NCBI RefSeq assembly: GCF_030160835.1
Contig: NZ_BSPC01000096.1
Location: forward strand, 121,135 to 185,134
Direction of reading: 5' to 3'
Source: Labrys miyagiensis
Lineage (GTDB): Bacteria > Pseudomonadota > Alphaproteobacteria > Rhizobiales > Labraceae
Length of the DNA stretch: 64,000 nt
Shown: piece after piece, positions 8,353 to 17,221 of the stretch
Position numbering within the stretch: position 1 is the first letter of the stretch
How the letters are laid out: every line of letters begins with the position of its first letter
Notes under the pieces: model-generated
The model's database searches: none
What the model was told of the DNA's origin: nothing
What the model saw: the letters and a program-made list of their open reading frames with translations, nothing else
Translations under genes and position numbers: made by a program

Positions 8353-10422
8353 TTACCGCCCTTCGCCGCGGCGCAGGTCCGAGTCGATCAGCAGCGCGCT
8401 CTTGTCGCCGAGCCTCGAGCGGTAGACCTGCACATTCTCGAGCACGCGCTGCACATAATTGCGCGTCTCCATATAGGGAATACGCTCCACCCAATCGATG
8501 GGATCGACTTTGGGGTCGCGCGGATCGCCATAGGTTTTCACCCAATCGGCGACCTTGGACGGACCGGCATTATAGGCCGCGAAGGTCATGATGTAGGAGC
8601 CGCGGAAGCGGTCGATCAGTTCGCCCAGATGCGCCTCGCCGATCATGGCGTTGTAGGCCGGGTCGGTGGCGAGGCGCTTGGGGTCGAAGGCCATGCCGGC
8701 GGCCTTGGCGGTGGCCCTGGCGGTGGAAGGCATCATCTGCATCAGGCCGCGGGCGCCGGCGCCGCTCACGACATCATGCCCGAATTCGCTTTCCTGCCGG
8801 GCGATGCCATAGACCACGGCGCGTTCGACATTGCCCGAGCCCTGGTAGCCGGGAATGGCGCCGGTCGGAAAGGCGATCGCGTCGAGCGGCAGGCCGCGCT
8901 GCGTTGCCGATTTGCCGACGCCCAGCGCCGCCTTGGCGTCACGATTGGCGAGGGCGAGCTGGCCGAGCAGGCTGAGCTGCTGGGTGTCCTGCAGGCCCTT
9001 GCCCATGTCGCTGACGAGCGAACGGGCATAATTGCGCTCGTCCATGGCGTAGAGCTGGGTGATGGCGCGTATGGCCGTGAGGTTGCTGAAGGCCGCCCGC
9101 GTGGCCGCCGAGGCTTCCGGCACGGTGCGAAGATCCAGTGTTCGTATGCCCAGACGCGCCCGGGCGATCTGGCCGTAGTAGGTGATCGGGTAGCGCGCGG
9201 CGAGCTGGTAGAAGCGCGTGGCGGCGCCCTTGTCCCCCAGCGCTTCGGCCGCGCGGCCTTGCCAATAGGCGCCGCGCGAGATGCTGATCGGCCGCTGCGA
9301 CTGTGCGCTGAGAGTGGAGAAATGGCGCGCTGCGGTGCGGGCATCGCCCAGGAAACGCAGGGCGATCCAGCCGCAGTGGAATTCGGCTTCCATGCGCGTG
9401 TTGTCGCTCTCGGCCGTATAGCCGGCCACCACCGCATAGGCGGTGCGGAAATCGCCCTGGTCGAGCAGGGCGCGTGCCACCAGACGCCGTTCCGTCCACC
9501 ATGCGTCCGGCCGCACCAGGGACGTAGCGTCGCGCGGGGCGCGCCCCAGCAGCGCCGCCGCGTCCTTGTCCTTGTCCAGGCGGCGCAGATAACTCACCTT
9601 GGCGAAGACATAGGCGGGGTCGCTCGATGCATTGGAAGCGAGCAGGGTGCCGGCATTGCCGGCTCCCCTGGCTACGGCGATACGCACCTTGGCGAGCGCC
9701 ACGACATCGCTGCCCGCGCGGGCGGCCACGCGCAGCCCGTCACTGTAATTGCCGTCATAGATCAGGCGGTCGGCCCGGAATTTATGGTCGGCACGCGAGA
9801 GCAGGTTGCCATAGGTCCTGATGATGTCGGATTCGAGCTGGCCGGAGAGCGCGTTGTTGCGGTAGGCATCGCGGATCAGGGCCGTGGCGCCACCCTGGTC
9901 GCCCGAGCGCAGCAGCACGGAAGCGAGCACCACCTTGCCCTCGTCGGTCTCGGGCGGGGAGGAGGCGAAGAAGGCCCTGATCGTGCCGGCATCGGCGCCA
10001 TCATTGTAGAGTGCTTCCTCGGCGCGCCGGCGCAGCAGTCCGTTCCCGGGCCAGCTTGGATAGCCCGCCAGGAAAGCATTGATGCGCTGGAAGCCAACCT
10101 GCCGCGAGGTGTTGCGGAGGGCAATCCACTCCGCCGTGGCGCGGCTGGCAGGATCGTCCAGGGAGTGGGCGAGACCGTCGCCGCCGGCAAGATCGCCGCG
10201 TTCATAGGCATCGATGGCCTGACGAAGCGTCTGGAGCTGTGGTGCGACGGGCGAAGCGGCGCCGATCGAGCCGGTGATATCGCTGTCGGTGCTGATGAGC
10301 GTGGCGGGCGAACGGCTCAGCGTCGCATCGCCGGGCGGGGTGAGGGGGGCGGCGACAGCCCCCGTCAGCACGGCAACAAACAGGGATGTTCCACTCAAAA
10401 ACCGCACGAGCATTGCCGCCAT
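8353..10422 (-). CDS. slt: Soluble lytic murein transglycosylase (Slt-type)
   Basis: Periplasmic enzyme that cleaves peptidoglycan glycan strands to 1,6-anhydromuropeptides. 689 residues: an N-terminal signal or anchor sequence (LVRFLSGTSLFVAVLTGAVA), a long helical superhelix, then the SLT domain from about 535. The SLT domain carries the catalytic Glu in ARQESEFG (E544), the block GARGLMQMMPSTA and the AAYNAGPSKV motif. Length and order match the Slt70 family. A second ATG at 10413 would shorten the signal by three residues; neither start has a strong ribosome-binding site. It stands alone between a convergent porin and divergent dapA. Confidence 0.93.
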   Translation of the reverse strand: MAAMLVRFLSGTSLFVAVLTGAVAAPLTPPGDATLSRSPATLISTDSDITGSIGAASPVAPQLQTLRQAIDAYERGDLAGGDGLAHSLDDPASRATAEWIALRNTSRQVGFQRINAFLAGYPSWPGNGLLRRRAEEALYNDGADAGTIRAFFASSPPETDEGKVVLASVLLRSGDQGGATALIRDAYRNNALSGQLESDIIRTYGNLLSRADHKFRADRLIYDGNYSDGLRVAARAGSDVVALAKVRIAVARGAGNAGTLLASNASSDPAYVFAKVSYLRRLDKDKDAAALLGRAPRDATSLVRPDAWWTERRLVARALLDQGDFRTAYAVVAGYTAESDNTRMEAEFHCGWIALRFLGDARTAARHFSTLSAQSQRPISISRGAYWQGRAAEALGDKGAATRFYQLAARYPITYYGQIARARLGIRTLDLRTVPEASAATRAAFSNLTAIRAITQLYAMDERNYARSLVSDMGKGLQDTQQLSLLGQLALANRDAKAALGVGKSATQRGLPLDAIAFPTGAIPGYQGSGNVERAVVYGIARQESEFGHDVVSGAGARGLMQMMPSTARATAKAAGMAFDPKRLATDPAYNAMIGEAHLGELIDRFRGSYIMTFAAYNAGPSKVADWVKTYGDPRDPKVDPIDWVERIPYMETRNYVQRVLENVQVYRSRLGDKSALLIDSDLRRGEGR

Positions 10423-10868
10423 GCCAACCCAGGAATTCCAGACTGGCTATTCTCGCGTCTCCTCATTGAGGAAGCGTGAATTACTCCATCGTAATGCCAC
10501 ACTCTCGCCATCACACAGGCGGGAGAAAATAGCGATTTTCATGACCTGATAACGGCGGATTCGCGATTCACGGCCTAATTTTACAGCTCTCAGGGCGGAC
10601 GCACTTCATTAACCAGATGGATGCGAAAATCCTGGGCTCGAAACCGGGTATTTTCAGCCGAGAATCCGCCCTCCCGCTCTTTTCGCGGCTGATACGCTCG
10701 TATATGTCTGGCCAGCGACGGTGTTGCGACGAAGCTGTCCGTCACCTAAAGCGTTTTTGCGATTCGACGGCATCGTCAAGAATCGCAAAGACGCGTCGAA
10801 ACAGAGAGTTAGAGTAAACAGCGTTTCTCGAAAACGCGTTTTGCTCTGGCGGTTGCGGAGTTGAGATC
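10423..10868. other. Divergent slt/dapA intergenic region
   Basis: 446 bp between divergent starts, expected to hold both promoters. It contains the dispersed repeat at 10747-10799. Closer to dapA, GCGTTTCTCGAAAACGC (10820-10836) is an inverted repeat. No lysine-riboswitch architecture was recognised. Confidence 0.45.
10747..10799. repeat. Dispersed 52-53-bp hairpin repeat, copy 1
   Basis: Inverted repeat TTTGCGATTC (10756-10765) / GAATCGCAAA (10780-10789) with conserved flanks TAAAGCG and ACGCGTCGA. A clear homologue lies in reverse orientation at 49462-49513, overlapping the 3' end of a gfa-like gene. Most of the 52 positions agree, with a 1-base length difference. Confidence 0.75.
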
Positions 10869-11756
10869 ATGTCGAAGGCCAAGTTCAGAGGTTCGCTCAC
10901 CGCGCTGGTGACGCCGTTTCGTGACGGCGCTCTGGACGAGAAAGGCTTCCGCGACCTGATTGACTGGCAGATTGCCGAGGGCACCAGCGGCCTCGTGCCG
11001 GTGGGCACCACGGGCGAGAGCCCGACGCTGAGCCATGCCGAGCATCGCCGGGCGGTCGAGATCTGCATCTCCCAGGCCAGGGGCCGGGTTCCTGTCATCG
11101 CCGGCGCCGGCTCCAACAACACGGTTGAGGCAATCGACCTCGCCAGGCATGCCGAGAAGGCCGGCGCCGATGCGGTGCTGGTGGTCACGCCCTATTACAA
11201 CAAGCCGACCCAGGAAGGGCTCTACCAGCACTTCAAGGCGGTGAACGATGCCATCAACATCCCGATCTTCATCTACAACATCCCCCCGCGCTCGGTGGTG
11301 GACATGTCGGTGGAGACGATGAAGCGCCTGTTCGAGCTGAAGAACATCGTCGGCGTCAAGGACGCGACCGGCAATCTCGCCCGCGTCTCCCAACAGCGCC
11401 GTGAGCTTGGCCCGGATTTCATCCAGCTGTCGGGTGAGGACATGACGGCGCTCGCCTTCAACGCCGCCGGTGGACAGGGCTGCATCTCCGTGGTCTCCAA
11501 CATTGCGCCGCGCCTGTGCGCCCAGCTGCAGGACGCCACCCTGCGCGGCGATTATGCCGCGGCCCTTGAAATTCAGGACCGGTTGATCCCACTTCATGGT
11601 GCCACCTTCCTCGAGCCCGGCCTCGCCGGCGCCAAATGCGGCTTGGCCCTTCTGGGCCGCGTGAAGGAGGAAGTCCGCCTGCCACTGCTGCCGGTCACCG
11701 AGGGTGCCCGTGGCCAGATCCGGCAGGCCATGGTCCATGCAGGCCTCCTGAACTGA
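10869..11756 (+). CDS. dapA: 4-hydroxy-tetrahydrodipicolinate synthase
   Basis: Condenses pyruvate with aspartate semialdehyde in the first committed step of the diaminopimelate/lysine pathway. 295 residues, the usual length. Visible active-site features are the Schiff-base lysine in VGVKDATG (K164), the tyrosine in [10 protein letters not shown] (Y136), the TT pair in VGTTGE (47-48) and [10 protein letters not shown]. It is followed after 29 bp by smpB, so the two may be cotranscribed. DAP also feeds peptidoglycan, which fits loosely with the divergent transglycosylase. Confidence 0.97.
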   Translation: MSKAKFRGSLTALVTPFRDGALDEKGFRDLIDWQIAEGTSGLVPVGTTGESPTLSHAEHRRAVEICISQARGRVPVIAGAGSNNTVEAIDLARHAEKAGADAVLVVTPYYNKPTQEGLYQHFKAVNDAINIPIFIYNIPPRSVVDMSVETMKRLFELKNIVGVKDATGNLARVSQQRRELGPDFIQLSGEDMTALAFNAAGGQGCISVVSNIAPRLCAQLQDATLRGDYAAALEIQDRLIPLHGATFLEPGLAGAKCGLALLGRVKEEVRLPLLPVTEGARGQIRQAMVHAGLLN

Positions 11757-11785
11757 GGCTCTGTTGAGCTGAAAGCGAGAGACAC

Positions 11786-12256
11786 GTGTCCGAAAAGAAA
11801 GGCGCCCAGAAGATGGTCGCCGATAACCGCAAGGCGCGGTTCCATTACGAATTGCTCGATACCTTCGAGGCTGGCATCGTGCTGGCTGGGACGGAGGTCA
11901 AATCCCTGCGTCTCGGCAAGGCGACGATTGGCGAATCCTATGCCGGGCCGTCGGGCGACGACCTGCTGCTGTTCAATGCCGACATCCCGGAATATCTGCA
12001 GGCCAACCGCTTCAACCACGAGCGCAAGCGCCCGCGCAAATTGCTGCTGCACCGGCGCCAGATCGCCAAGCTGATCGGGGCCGTGCAGCGCGACGGCCTT
12101 ACCATCGTGCCGACCAAGCTTTATTTCAACGAGCAGGGCAGGGCGAAGATCGAGCTTGCCCTGGCCCGCGGCAAGACCATGGGCGACAAGCGCGAAACCG
12201 AGAAGAAGCGCGACTGGCAGCGCGAGAAAGGCCGCCTGCTGCGCGACAAGGGCTGA
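11786..12256 (+). CDS. smpB: SsrA-binding protein SmpB
   Basis: Binds tmRNA and brings it to stalled ribosomes for trans-translation. 156 residues, start GTG at 11786 after GCGAGAGACAC. The family signatures [19 protein letters not shown] and SYAG are present, as is the basic tail [17 protein letters not shown] that mimics a codon-anticodon helix. It lies 29 bp after dapA. The ssrA gene itself was not seen nearby. Confidence 0.97.
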   Translation: MSEKKGAQKMVADNRKARFHYELLDTFEAGIVLAGTEVKSLRLGKATIGESYAGPSGDDLLLFNADIPEYLQANRFNHERKRPRKLLLHRRQIAKLIGAVQRDGLTIVPTKLYFNEQGRAKIELALARGKTMGDKRETEKKRDWQREKGRLLRDKG

Positions 12257-13204
12257 TCGCCGAGCAGATTCCGGAAAAGCGTCTCGCAATTTCCTGACAA
12301 AAATCCTAGACAAAACAAAGTATTAAGGGATCTTAAGGAACAAGTTCTTCAAACACGATGCTTGTGTGCCTCTCCTGTTCCCTGAACACCGGCTTGCCGA
12401 TCCGCCGCCTTCTCGGCGCCCTACGCAAACGCTCTCGTTCCCACGCCTTGTCAGGCTGGGTTGATGAAGAGAAACCGGGCGATGGCGGCTGCGGAGCAGC
12501 CGTGAAAGCATAGATCATGGAAGATGGCAGGCCGCATTGTCGGCCAGACGCCATCGCCCTGTTCCGGCTGCCGGGCACGCTGACAAGGCGCGCAAGGCCA
12601 CCTGTTTTTCCGCCTGAGAAGGCGGAGGCGGGCCAAGGCGGATGGCACGGACCATCCGGACCCAGGCACGCCGGCTCGGCAAAGGGGCCTAGCGTTTCCA
12701 TCCGGCCGGACGGAGGCATGAGCCGTCTTCACCGCATCGGCGGGAGATGGGACGAAGGCGTTGGCGGGCTGTTGCCCGTCCCGCTCCATCCCGGGATCTT
12801 TGATCGCGTGGTCCTGCCATCGCGAGGCACTTCCATGGTGTGCCGATCCCGTCTGTCCCGCTCGTCACCCCCCGGAAGCCGGCTTCAAGAGAAGCAGGAC
12901 CGCCGTGCGCCTATCGCTCAGGATAGGCTGTCGGGGTGGATGGAGGGTTCGGAGCCGGGTCGTTCCTTCGCCGGCTGCTGACGCCTCGTTCCAAGACGGA
13001 TGAGAACACGGGAAGGAACAAAAATCAATATTTGTTCTTTTTTCTCCCCCGCACTTCAACGAGTATGACGCTTCGGCGGAGGCACTCTCCTGCGATCCCA
13101 GGGATCCCCAGATTGGCTGGCTGGCGCCAACTATATTTTTGGTTCTTGCGCTTCGATTCGAGAGTAAAACGCGCCGATCACTCGATTCTCTCACGGAGCT
13201 GCCG
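12257..13204. other. Gene-poor 0.95-kb region, nothing supportable
   Basis: Frames of 110-155 codons are open on both strands between about 12330 and 12980, as often happens in GC-rich DNA, but they have no recognisable domain, overlap each other and lack convincing start signals. Short hairpins occur (CCGCCT-GAGA-AGGCGG near 12608). The last 200 bp are more AT-rich and probably hold the promoter of the PaiB-like gene. No tmRNA, RNase P RNA or SRP RNA was recognised. Confidence 0.45.
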
Positions 13205-13834
13205 ATGTACCAGCCCCCTCATTTCCGCGAAGAACGCCCGGAAGTGCTGCATGCCCTCATGCGCACCCACCCGCTGGCGACCCTGGTGACGCTGGCCGAT
13301 GGCCGGCTCGACGCCAACCACATTCCGATGTTGCTGGACGCTGACCGGGGCCCGCAAGGCACGTTGCTCGCCCATATAGCGCGGGCCAACGATCTGGCGC
13401 GCAAGCATGACCCCGAGACAGAGGTGCTGGTGATCTTCCAGGGTGTCGAGGGCTATATCACGCCGAGCTGGTATGAGACCAAGCGTGAGACGGGCAAGGT
13501 GGTGCCGACCTGGAACTACGTCACCGTACATGCGCATGGGCGGCTCAGGATCCTCGACGATCCGGCCTGGCTGCGGGCGCAGATCACCGCGCTCACCAAC
13601 ACCCAAGAGGCGAGCCGCTTCCTGCCCTGGCATGTCGACGATGCGCCCGAGGCGTTCCTGCAGGCGCAGATCAAGGGCATTGTCGGTCTGGAGATCGAGA
13701 TCGCCAGCCTGGAGGGCAAGTGGAAGGTCAGTCAGAACCGGCCGGAGGCCGACCGGGACGGCGTCCATGCCGGCCTGTCGGAACGGGGCGATCTGGCAAT
13801 GGCGGACCTGGTGAAGCGCGCCTCGGAGGGCTGA
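13205..13834 (+). CDS. PaiB-family FMN-binding protein
   Basis: 209 residues of the FMN-binding split-barrel family typified by Bacillus PaiB, annotated as a negative transcriptional regulator. MYQPPHFREERPEVLHALMR, HPLATLVTL, LDANHIPMLLD and VPTWNYVTVHAHG are characteristic blocks. The ATG at 13205 is chosen because GGAG lies 6 bp upstream and the conserved YxPxHF start follows directly. The true activity (heme, flavin or regulatory) is unsettled for the family. It converges on a uracil-DNA glycosylase gene with 7 bp between stops. Confidence 0.9.
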   Translation: MYQPPHFREERPEVLHALMRTHPLATLVTLADGRLDANHIPMLLDADRGPQGTLLAHIARANDLARKHDPETEVLVIFQGVEGYITPSWYETKRETGKVVPTWNYVTVHAHGRLRILDDPAWLRAQITALTNTQEASRFLPWHVDDAPEAFLQAQIKGIVGLEIEIASLEGKWKVSQNRPEADRDGVHAGLSERGDLAMADLVKRASEG

Positions 13835-13841
13835 CGGCCGT

Positions 13842-14486
13842 TCAGGCGGGCAGGAGGCCCCGGATGGTCTGGAACACGTCCCTGAACATCTGGGTCGTCA
13901 GCCGGCCGGTGTTCGTGTTGTAGCGTGAGCAGTGATAGCTATCCACGAGGATGAGCTTACCGATCCTGTGCTGGGCGTGATGGGCGAAACGGTAGCGCGC
14001 CGGTCTCTCGCCGAGGGCCGTGACCACGCTGTCATGGCCTATCTTGCCGAGCGCCAGGATGACCTTGAGCCCCTCCATCTCCTCGATGGTGTGGGTGAGG
14101 AACGGCCGGCAGGCGGCAATCTCGCTGCCTACAGGCTTGTTTTCCGGGGGCACGCAGCGCACCGCATTGGTGATGCGGCAATCGATGAGTTCCAGCCCAT
14201 CATCCGGCCGCTCGTCATAGGTGCCGGTGGCAAAGCCGAAATCACCCAGCGTTTCATAGAGGAGGTCGCCCGCCCAGTCGCCCGTGAAGGGACGGCCGGT
14301 GCGATTGGCTCCCTGCAGGCCGGGCGCTAGCCCCGCGATCAGCAGGCGCGCGGTCATTGAACCGAAGCTCGGCACGGGGGCATTGTGCCAGCCCGGCTCC
14401 TTGGCCCGCCAATGCAGGCGGAAGGCAACGAGACGGTCGCAAAGCGGGCAGTCTCGGCCAGGCTCGGTTGTCGATGGGACAGGCAT
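13842..14486 (-). CDS. Uracil-DNA glycosylase, family 5 (UdgB-like)
   Basis: Excises uracil and other deaminated bases from DNA. About 214 residues. The block APGLQGANRTGRPFTGDWAG is the family 5 form of motif A. The N-terminal CPLCDRL and later NAVRCVPPENKP supply cysteines for the expected iron-sulfur cluster. The ATG at 14486 (MPVPSTTEPG) is preferred over an in-frame TTG 60 bp upstream because it lies closer to the conserved cysteines. It is convergent with the PaiB-like gene and divergent from the fucosyltransferase. Confidence 0.9.
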   Translation of the reverse strand: MPVPSTTEPGRDCPLCDRLVAFRLHWRAKEPGWHNAPVPSFGSMTARLLIAGLAPGLQGANRTGRPFTGDWAGDLLYETLGDFGFATGTYDERPDDGLELIDCRITNAVRCVPPENKPVGSEIAACRPFLTHTIEEMEGLKVILALGKIGHDSVVTALGERPARYRFAHHAQHRIGKLILVDSYHCSRYNTNTGRLTTQMFRDVFQTIRGLLPA

Positions 14487-14668
14487 CGGAAACTTATCTT
14501 GCGTTATGAGGTAGGAAGAACTGCAACTGATGTGTTGAAACGCCAAACCGGAGCGAATTACAAGGCTGCGTCAGTGTGTTTTCAACCGCCCTTGCAACAG
14601 TGTCCAACGCTTTGGACCTTTGCGTGCGGCGGGCAGTTCTTTGGGCGGATTTCAGAGGCACTCAGTCC

Positions 14669-15535
14669 ATGTCGATCTCCACGTCACCAACAGAGCCGGA
14701 CGCCTTGGTGGCTTCGCGTGCCTCGACCTATGTCGAACTCCACGGAGGGTTCGGCAATCAGCTTTTCCAAGCCGCCGCCGGTATGGCAATCGCCGCCCGC
14801 GCCGGCAATGAGCTTCATTTCGATGTCGTTCAGTTGCTCCGAGACCGGCAGCGCCAATATGAGCTCAGCCGGTTTCCCCACGGTGCGAAGGTCGGCGTTT
14901 TCCCTTCGGCCGACCCGCATTGGCAAGGCAAACGCTTTGTCGAATCCGTTTTTCACTATGATCAAGCCGTGGAGGCCTTGTCGGGCGAGATGTTGCTGCG
15001 CGGCTATTTCCAGTCGCCGCGTTATTTTTCCGGGATCGAGGACAGGATCAGGGCGGTCTTCGACCTCGATCCGCTGGTCGGAGACGACGTCAGGAGCCGC
15101 GCCGCGACGCTCGAAGCGAACGACGCCATCTCAGTGCATGTGAGGCGAGGAGACTACGTGTCGAATCCCGAGGCGCTTGCACTTCATGGCCGCCTCGATG
15201 CCGCCTATTACCGCAACGCCATCTCGCTGATCCGTCGCGCCTGTCCTGGGGTGCCCCTGTTGGTCTTCTCAGACGAACCCTCCGCCATCGGCAATGTCCT
15301 GGAGGGATTGGGGCCATGGCAGATAGCGCGCGGGGCCTCTCATTTCGAGGACATGTATCTGATGCAGCATTGCCGGCACCATGTCATCGCCAACAGCACC
15401 TTCAGCTGGTGGGGAGCCTGGTTGGGCCAGCATGAGGGCGGCATGACGGTAGCGCCACGCAACTGGTTCGCGCGGGAGACGATGCTCTCGACCTATTGCG
15501 GTGATCTCCATCCCGAGGGGTGGATTCTTCTGTGA
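14669..15535 (+). CDS. GT11-family alpha-1,2-fucosyltransferase-like protein
   Basis: 288-residue glycosyltransferase resembling GDP-fucose-dependent alpha-1,2-fucosyltransferases of family GT11, which decorate surface polysaccharide or lipopolysaccharide. Motifs seen are GGFGNQLFQAAAGMAIA near residue 27, HVRRGDYVSNP (the donor-binding HxRRGD) and NSTFSWWGAWLG. The start is the ATG at 14669, with AGAGG upstream. It is a lone gene with no other sugar-nucleotide or transferase genes beside it, so it may be an acquired single-gene modifier. The exact sugar specificity cannot be read from the sequence. Confidence 0.88.
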   Translation: MSISTSPTEPDALVASRASTYVELHGGFGNQLFQAAAGMAIAARAGNELHFDVVQLLRDRQRQYELSRFPHGAKVGVFPSADPHWQGKRFVESVFHYDQAVEALSGEMLLRGYFQSPRYFSGIEDRIRAVFDLDPLVGDDVRSRAATLEANDAISVHVRRGDYVSNPEALALHGRLDAAYYRNAISLIRRACPGVPLLVFSDEPSAIGNVLEGLGPWQIARGASHFEDMYLMQHCRHHVIANSTFSWWGAWLGQHEGGMTVAPRNWFARETMLSTYCGDLHPEGWILL

Positions 15536-15583
15536 GGGAGGGCCGACAATCCGGTCAGCCCACGACGTGCACCCGAGGGCGCT

Positions 15584-16252
15584 TCACTCCTCGTCGCCCT
15601 GATTGCCGGCGCCCGCGGCCATGAAGCCGGGCGTCTGTCCGGCGAAGCCCTGCTGTGCCGGCTGGCGCGGGGCGCCGGCGCCGGCGGGGTAGTTCGGGCC
15701 GGACTGGTTGCGCACGGCCCGTTCGGAGGGGTCCCGGCCGATCTTGCTCTGCAAGGTGACGAGGTCGACGAATTCGTCGGCCTGGCGGCGCAGTTCGTCG
15801 GCCACCATGGGCGGCTGGGTGGAGACGGTCGAGACCACCGAGACGCGGACACCCTTGCGCTGCATGGCTTCCACCAGCGAACGGAAATCGCCGTCACCGG
15901 AGAACAGGATCATGTGCGAGATGTGATCGGCCAGCTCCATCGCATCGATGGCTAGCTCGATATCCATGTTGCCCTTGACCTTGCGGCGGCCGGTGGAATC
16001 CACGAATTCCTTGGTCGGCTTGGTGACGACCGCATAACCGTTATAGTCCAGCCAGTCGATCAGCGGACGGATGGAGGAGTACTCCTGATCCTCAACCAAA
16101 GCGGTGTAATAGAAGGCTCGGACGAGATAACCGCGGCTATGGTATTCCTTGAGCATCTTCCGATAGTCGATATCAAACCCCAAGCTTTTCGCTGTGGCGT
16201 AAAGGTTGGCGCCATCGATAAAGAGGGCGATGCGTTCCTGGATGTTGTTCAT
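15584..16252 (-). CDS. NYN-domain (LabA/DUF88) protein
   Basis: 222 residues. The NYN domain, a PIN-like fold linked to RNA cleavage, spans about 5-165 with conserved acidic residues in ALFIDGANLY, KGNMDIELAIDAM and FSGDGDFRSLVE. The C-terminal 60 residues are low-complexity (GPNYPAGAGAPRQPAQQG). The ATG at 16252 is chosen because conserved sequence begins there. It is convergent with the fucosyltransferase, and 431 bp separate it from divergent rpoZ. The RNA target is unknown. Confidence 0.9.
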   Translation of the reverse strand: MNNIQERIALFIDGANLYATAKSLGFDIDYRKMLKEYHSRGYLVRAFYYTALVEDQEYSSIRPLIDWLDYNGYAVVTKPTKEFVDSTGRRKVKGNMDIELAIDAMELADHISHMILFSGDGDFRSLVEAMQRKGVRVSVVSTVSTQPPMVADELRRQADEFVDLVTLQSKIGRDPSERAVRNQSGPNYPAGAGAPRQPAQQGFAGQTPGFMAAGAGNQGDEE

Positions 16253-16683
16253 TCTTCTGCCAGTCAGGGTTCGTTGTGCTAAAGCCGGCTTCTGAAGCAT
16301 AGCGAAAATTTGTGTCTAAATTTAAGTTTAGTATTGAGCGCCGAGATAACATAAAGCGCGTGCTTCGTGTCTAATCCCAACGAAAAGCCAGCAACGACAA
16401 GCTTAAGCTTGTCGCAATCCGCTTGTGCCTAGGACGGTATAGAAAGTCAAGTCTGCGATCTGTGTCGCTACATTGGCGTTCTTCAGCCAGGAACATGTTT
16501 GGTTTATTGCAATATCGAGACGTGAAGGCTCGTTATTGTGCTGTCTCCTCCGAAAGTCTTGCTCGGTGCGGTGAAGCTTATGGTGACAATCATATCATGG
16601 TTCCGCGATAGGGGTTGCAGAAAGTTCCGGCTCGGTGTAGTTGGCGCGCTTGATCCCAAAACACGGTACAGAAAGGCTTCGCC
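16253..16683. other. Divergent NYN/rpoZ intergenic region
   Basis: 431 bp of AT-richer DNA between two divergent starts. It must hold the rpoZ-rsh promoter and the NYN-gene promoter. It contains the perfect palindrome at 16395-16414. No convincing gene was found. Confidence 0.5.
16395..16414. promoter_or_regulatory. Perfect 20-bp palindrome, possible operator
   Basis: CGACAAGCTTAAGCTTGTCG reads the same on both strands with no mismatch or spacer. It lies 143 bp upstream of the NYN gene start and 270 bp upstream of rpoZ. A dimeric regulator site is a reasonable inference; no binder is known. Confidence 0.45.
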
Positions 16684-17061
16684 ATGGCCCGCGTCACGGT
16701 GGAAGATTGCATCGACAAGGTCGAGAACCGCTTCGAGCTGGTTCTGCTCGCCAGCCATCGTGCGCGCATGATTGCGGGCGGTGCGGCGCTGACCATCGAG
16801 CGCGATCGTGATAAAAATCCCGTTGTGGCTCTGCGCGAGATTGCGGACGAGACGCTCACGCCGGATGATCTGAAGGAAGACCTCATCCACTCGATGCAGA
16901 AATATGTCGAGGTGGACGAGCCCGAATCGGATCCTGCCGCGCTCGCCGCCAGCGATTCCGACGACAACATCGCCTTCGACCGCATGTCCGAAGAGGACCT
17001 GCTGCGCGGCCTGGAGGGTCTGGTGCCCCCGGCCAATAACGGTTCGGACGACGAAGAGTAA
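16684..17061 (+). CDS. rpoZ: RNA polymerase omega subunit
   Basis: 125-residue omega subunit, which helps assemble core RNA polymerase and is part of a ppGpp-binding site in proteobacteria. The N-terminal [20 protein letters not shown] and [20 protein letters not shown] are diagnostic. The C-terminal tail is longer and acidic ([17 protein letters not shown]), as in other alphaproteobacteria. It is directly upstream of the ppGpp synthetase gene, the usual arrangement, with a terminator-like hairpin between. Confidence 0.97.
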   Translation: MARVTVEDCIDKVENRFELVLLASHRARMIAGGAALTIERDRDKNPVVALREIADETLTPDDLKEDLIHSMQKYVEVDEPESDPAALAASDSDDNIAFDRMSEEDLLRGLEGLVPPANNGSDDEE

Positions 17062-17086
17062 GCTCTTCGCCCTTCCAGACAAGATT

Positions 17087-17120
17087 AAGCGGGTCGGCGA
17101 TGCCGGCCCGCTTTTCTTTT
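17087..17120 (+). terminator. Terminator or attenuator between rpoZ and rsh
   Basis: AAGCGGGTCGGC-GAT-GCCGGCCCGCTT makes a 12-bp stem with one T-G wobble pair, followed by TTTTCTTTT. It would end most rpoZ transcripts, leaving rsh partly dependent on readthrough or its own promoter. Confidence 0.8.
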
Positions 17121-17221
17121 GTGCACTGCCCGTATTGAATAGGGCCGTGGCTGGCCATGGAGCGTGGCGGCGAAACGTTGAGTTTGCCAGGGGTGAAAAC
17201 CATCCCGGCGGGAGAATGTGA

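Noticed and set aside
8629-10479. Long plus-strand open frame of about 616 codons opposite slt
   Set aside because: It is a shadow of the GC-rich slt gene. The slt frame has clear transglycosylase motifs and a signal peptide; the opposite frame has none.
10423-10868. Lysine riboswitch upstream of dapA
   Set aside because: The conserved five-way-junction elements were not found; only short hairpins are visible.
12333-12981. Overlapping frames on both strands in the smpB-paiB gap
   Set aside because: No domains, no ribosome-binding sites, and mutual overlap; GC-rich non-coding DNA commonly gives such frames.
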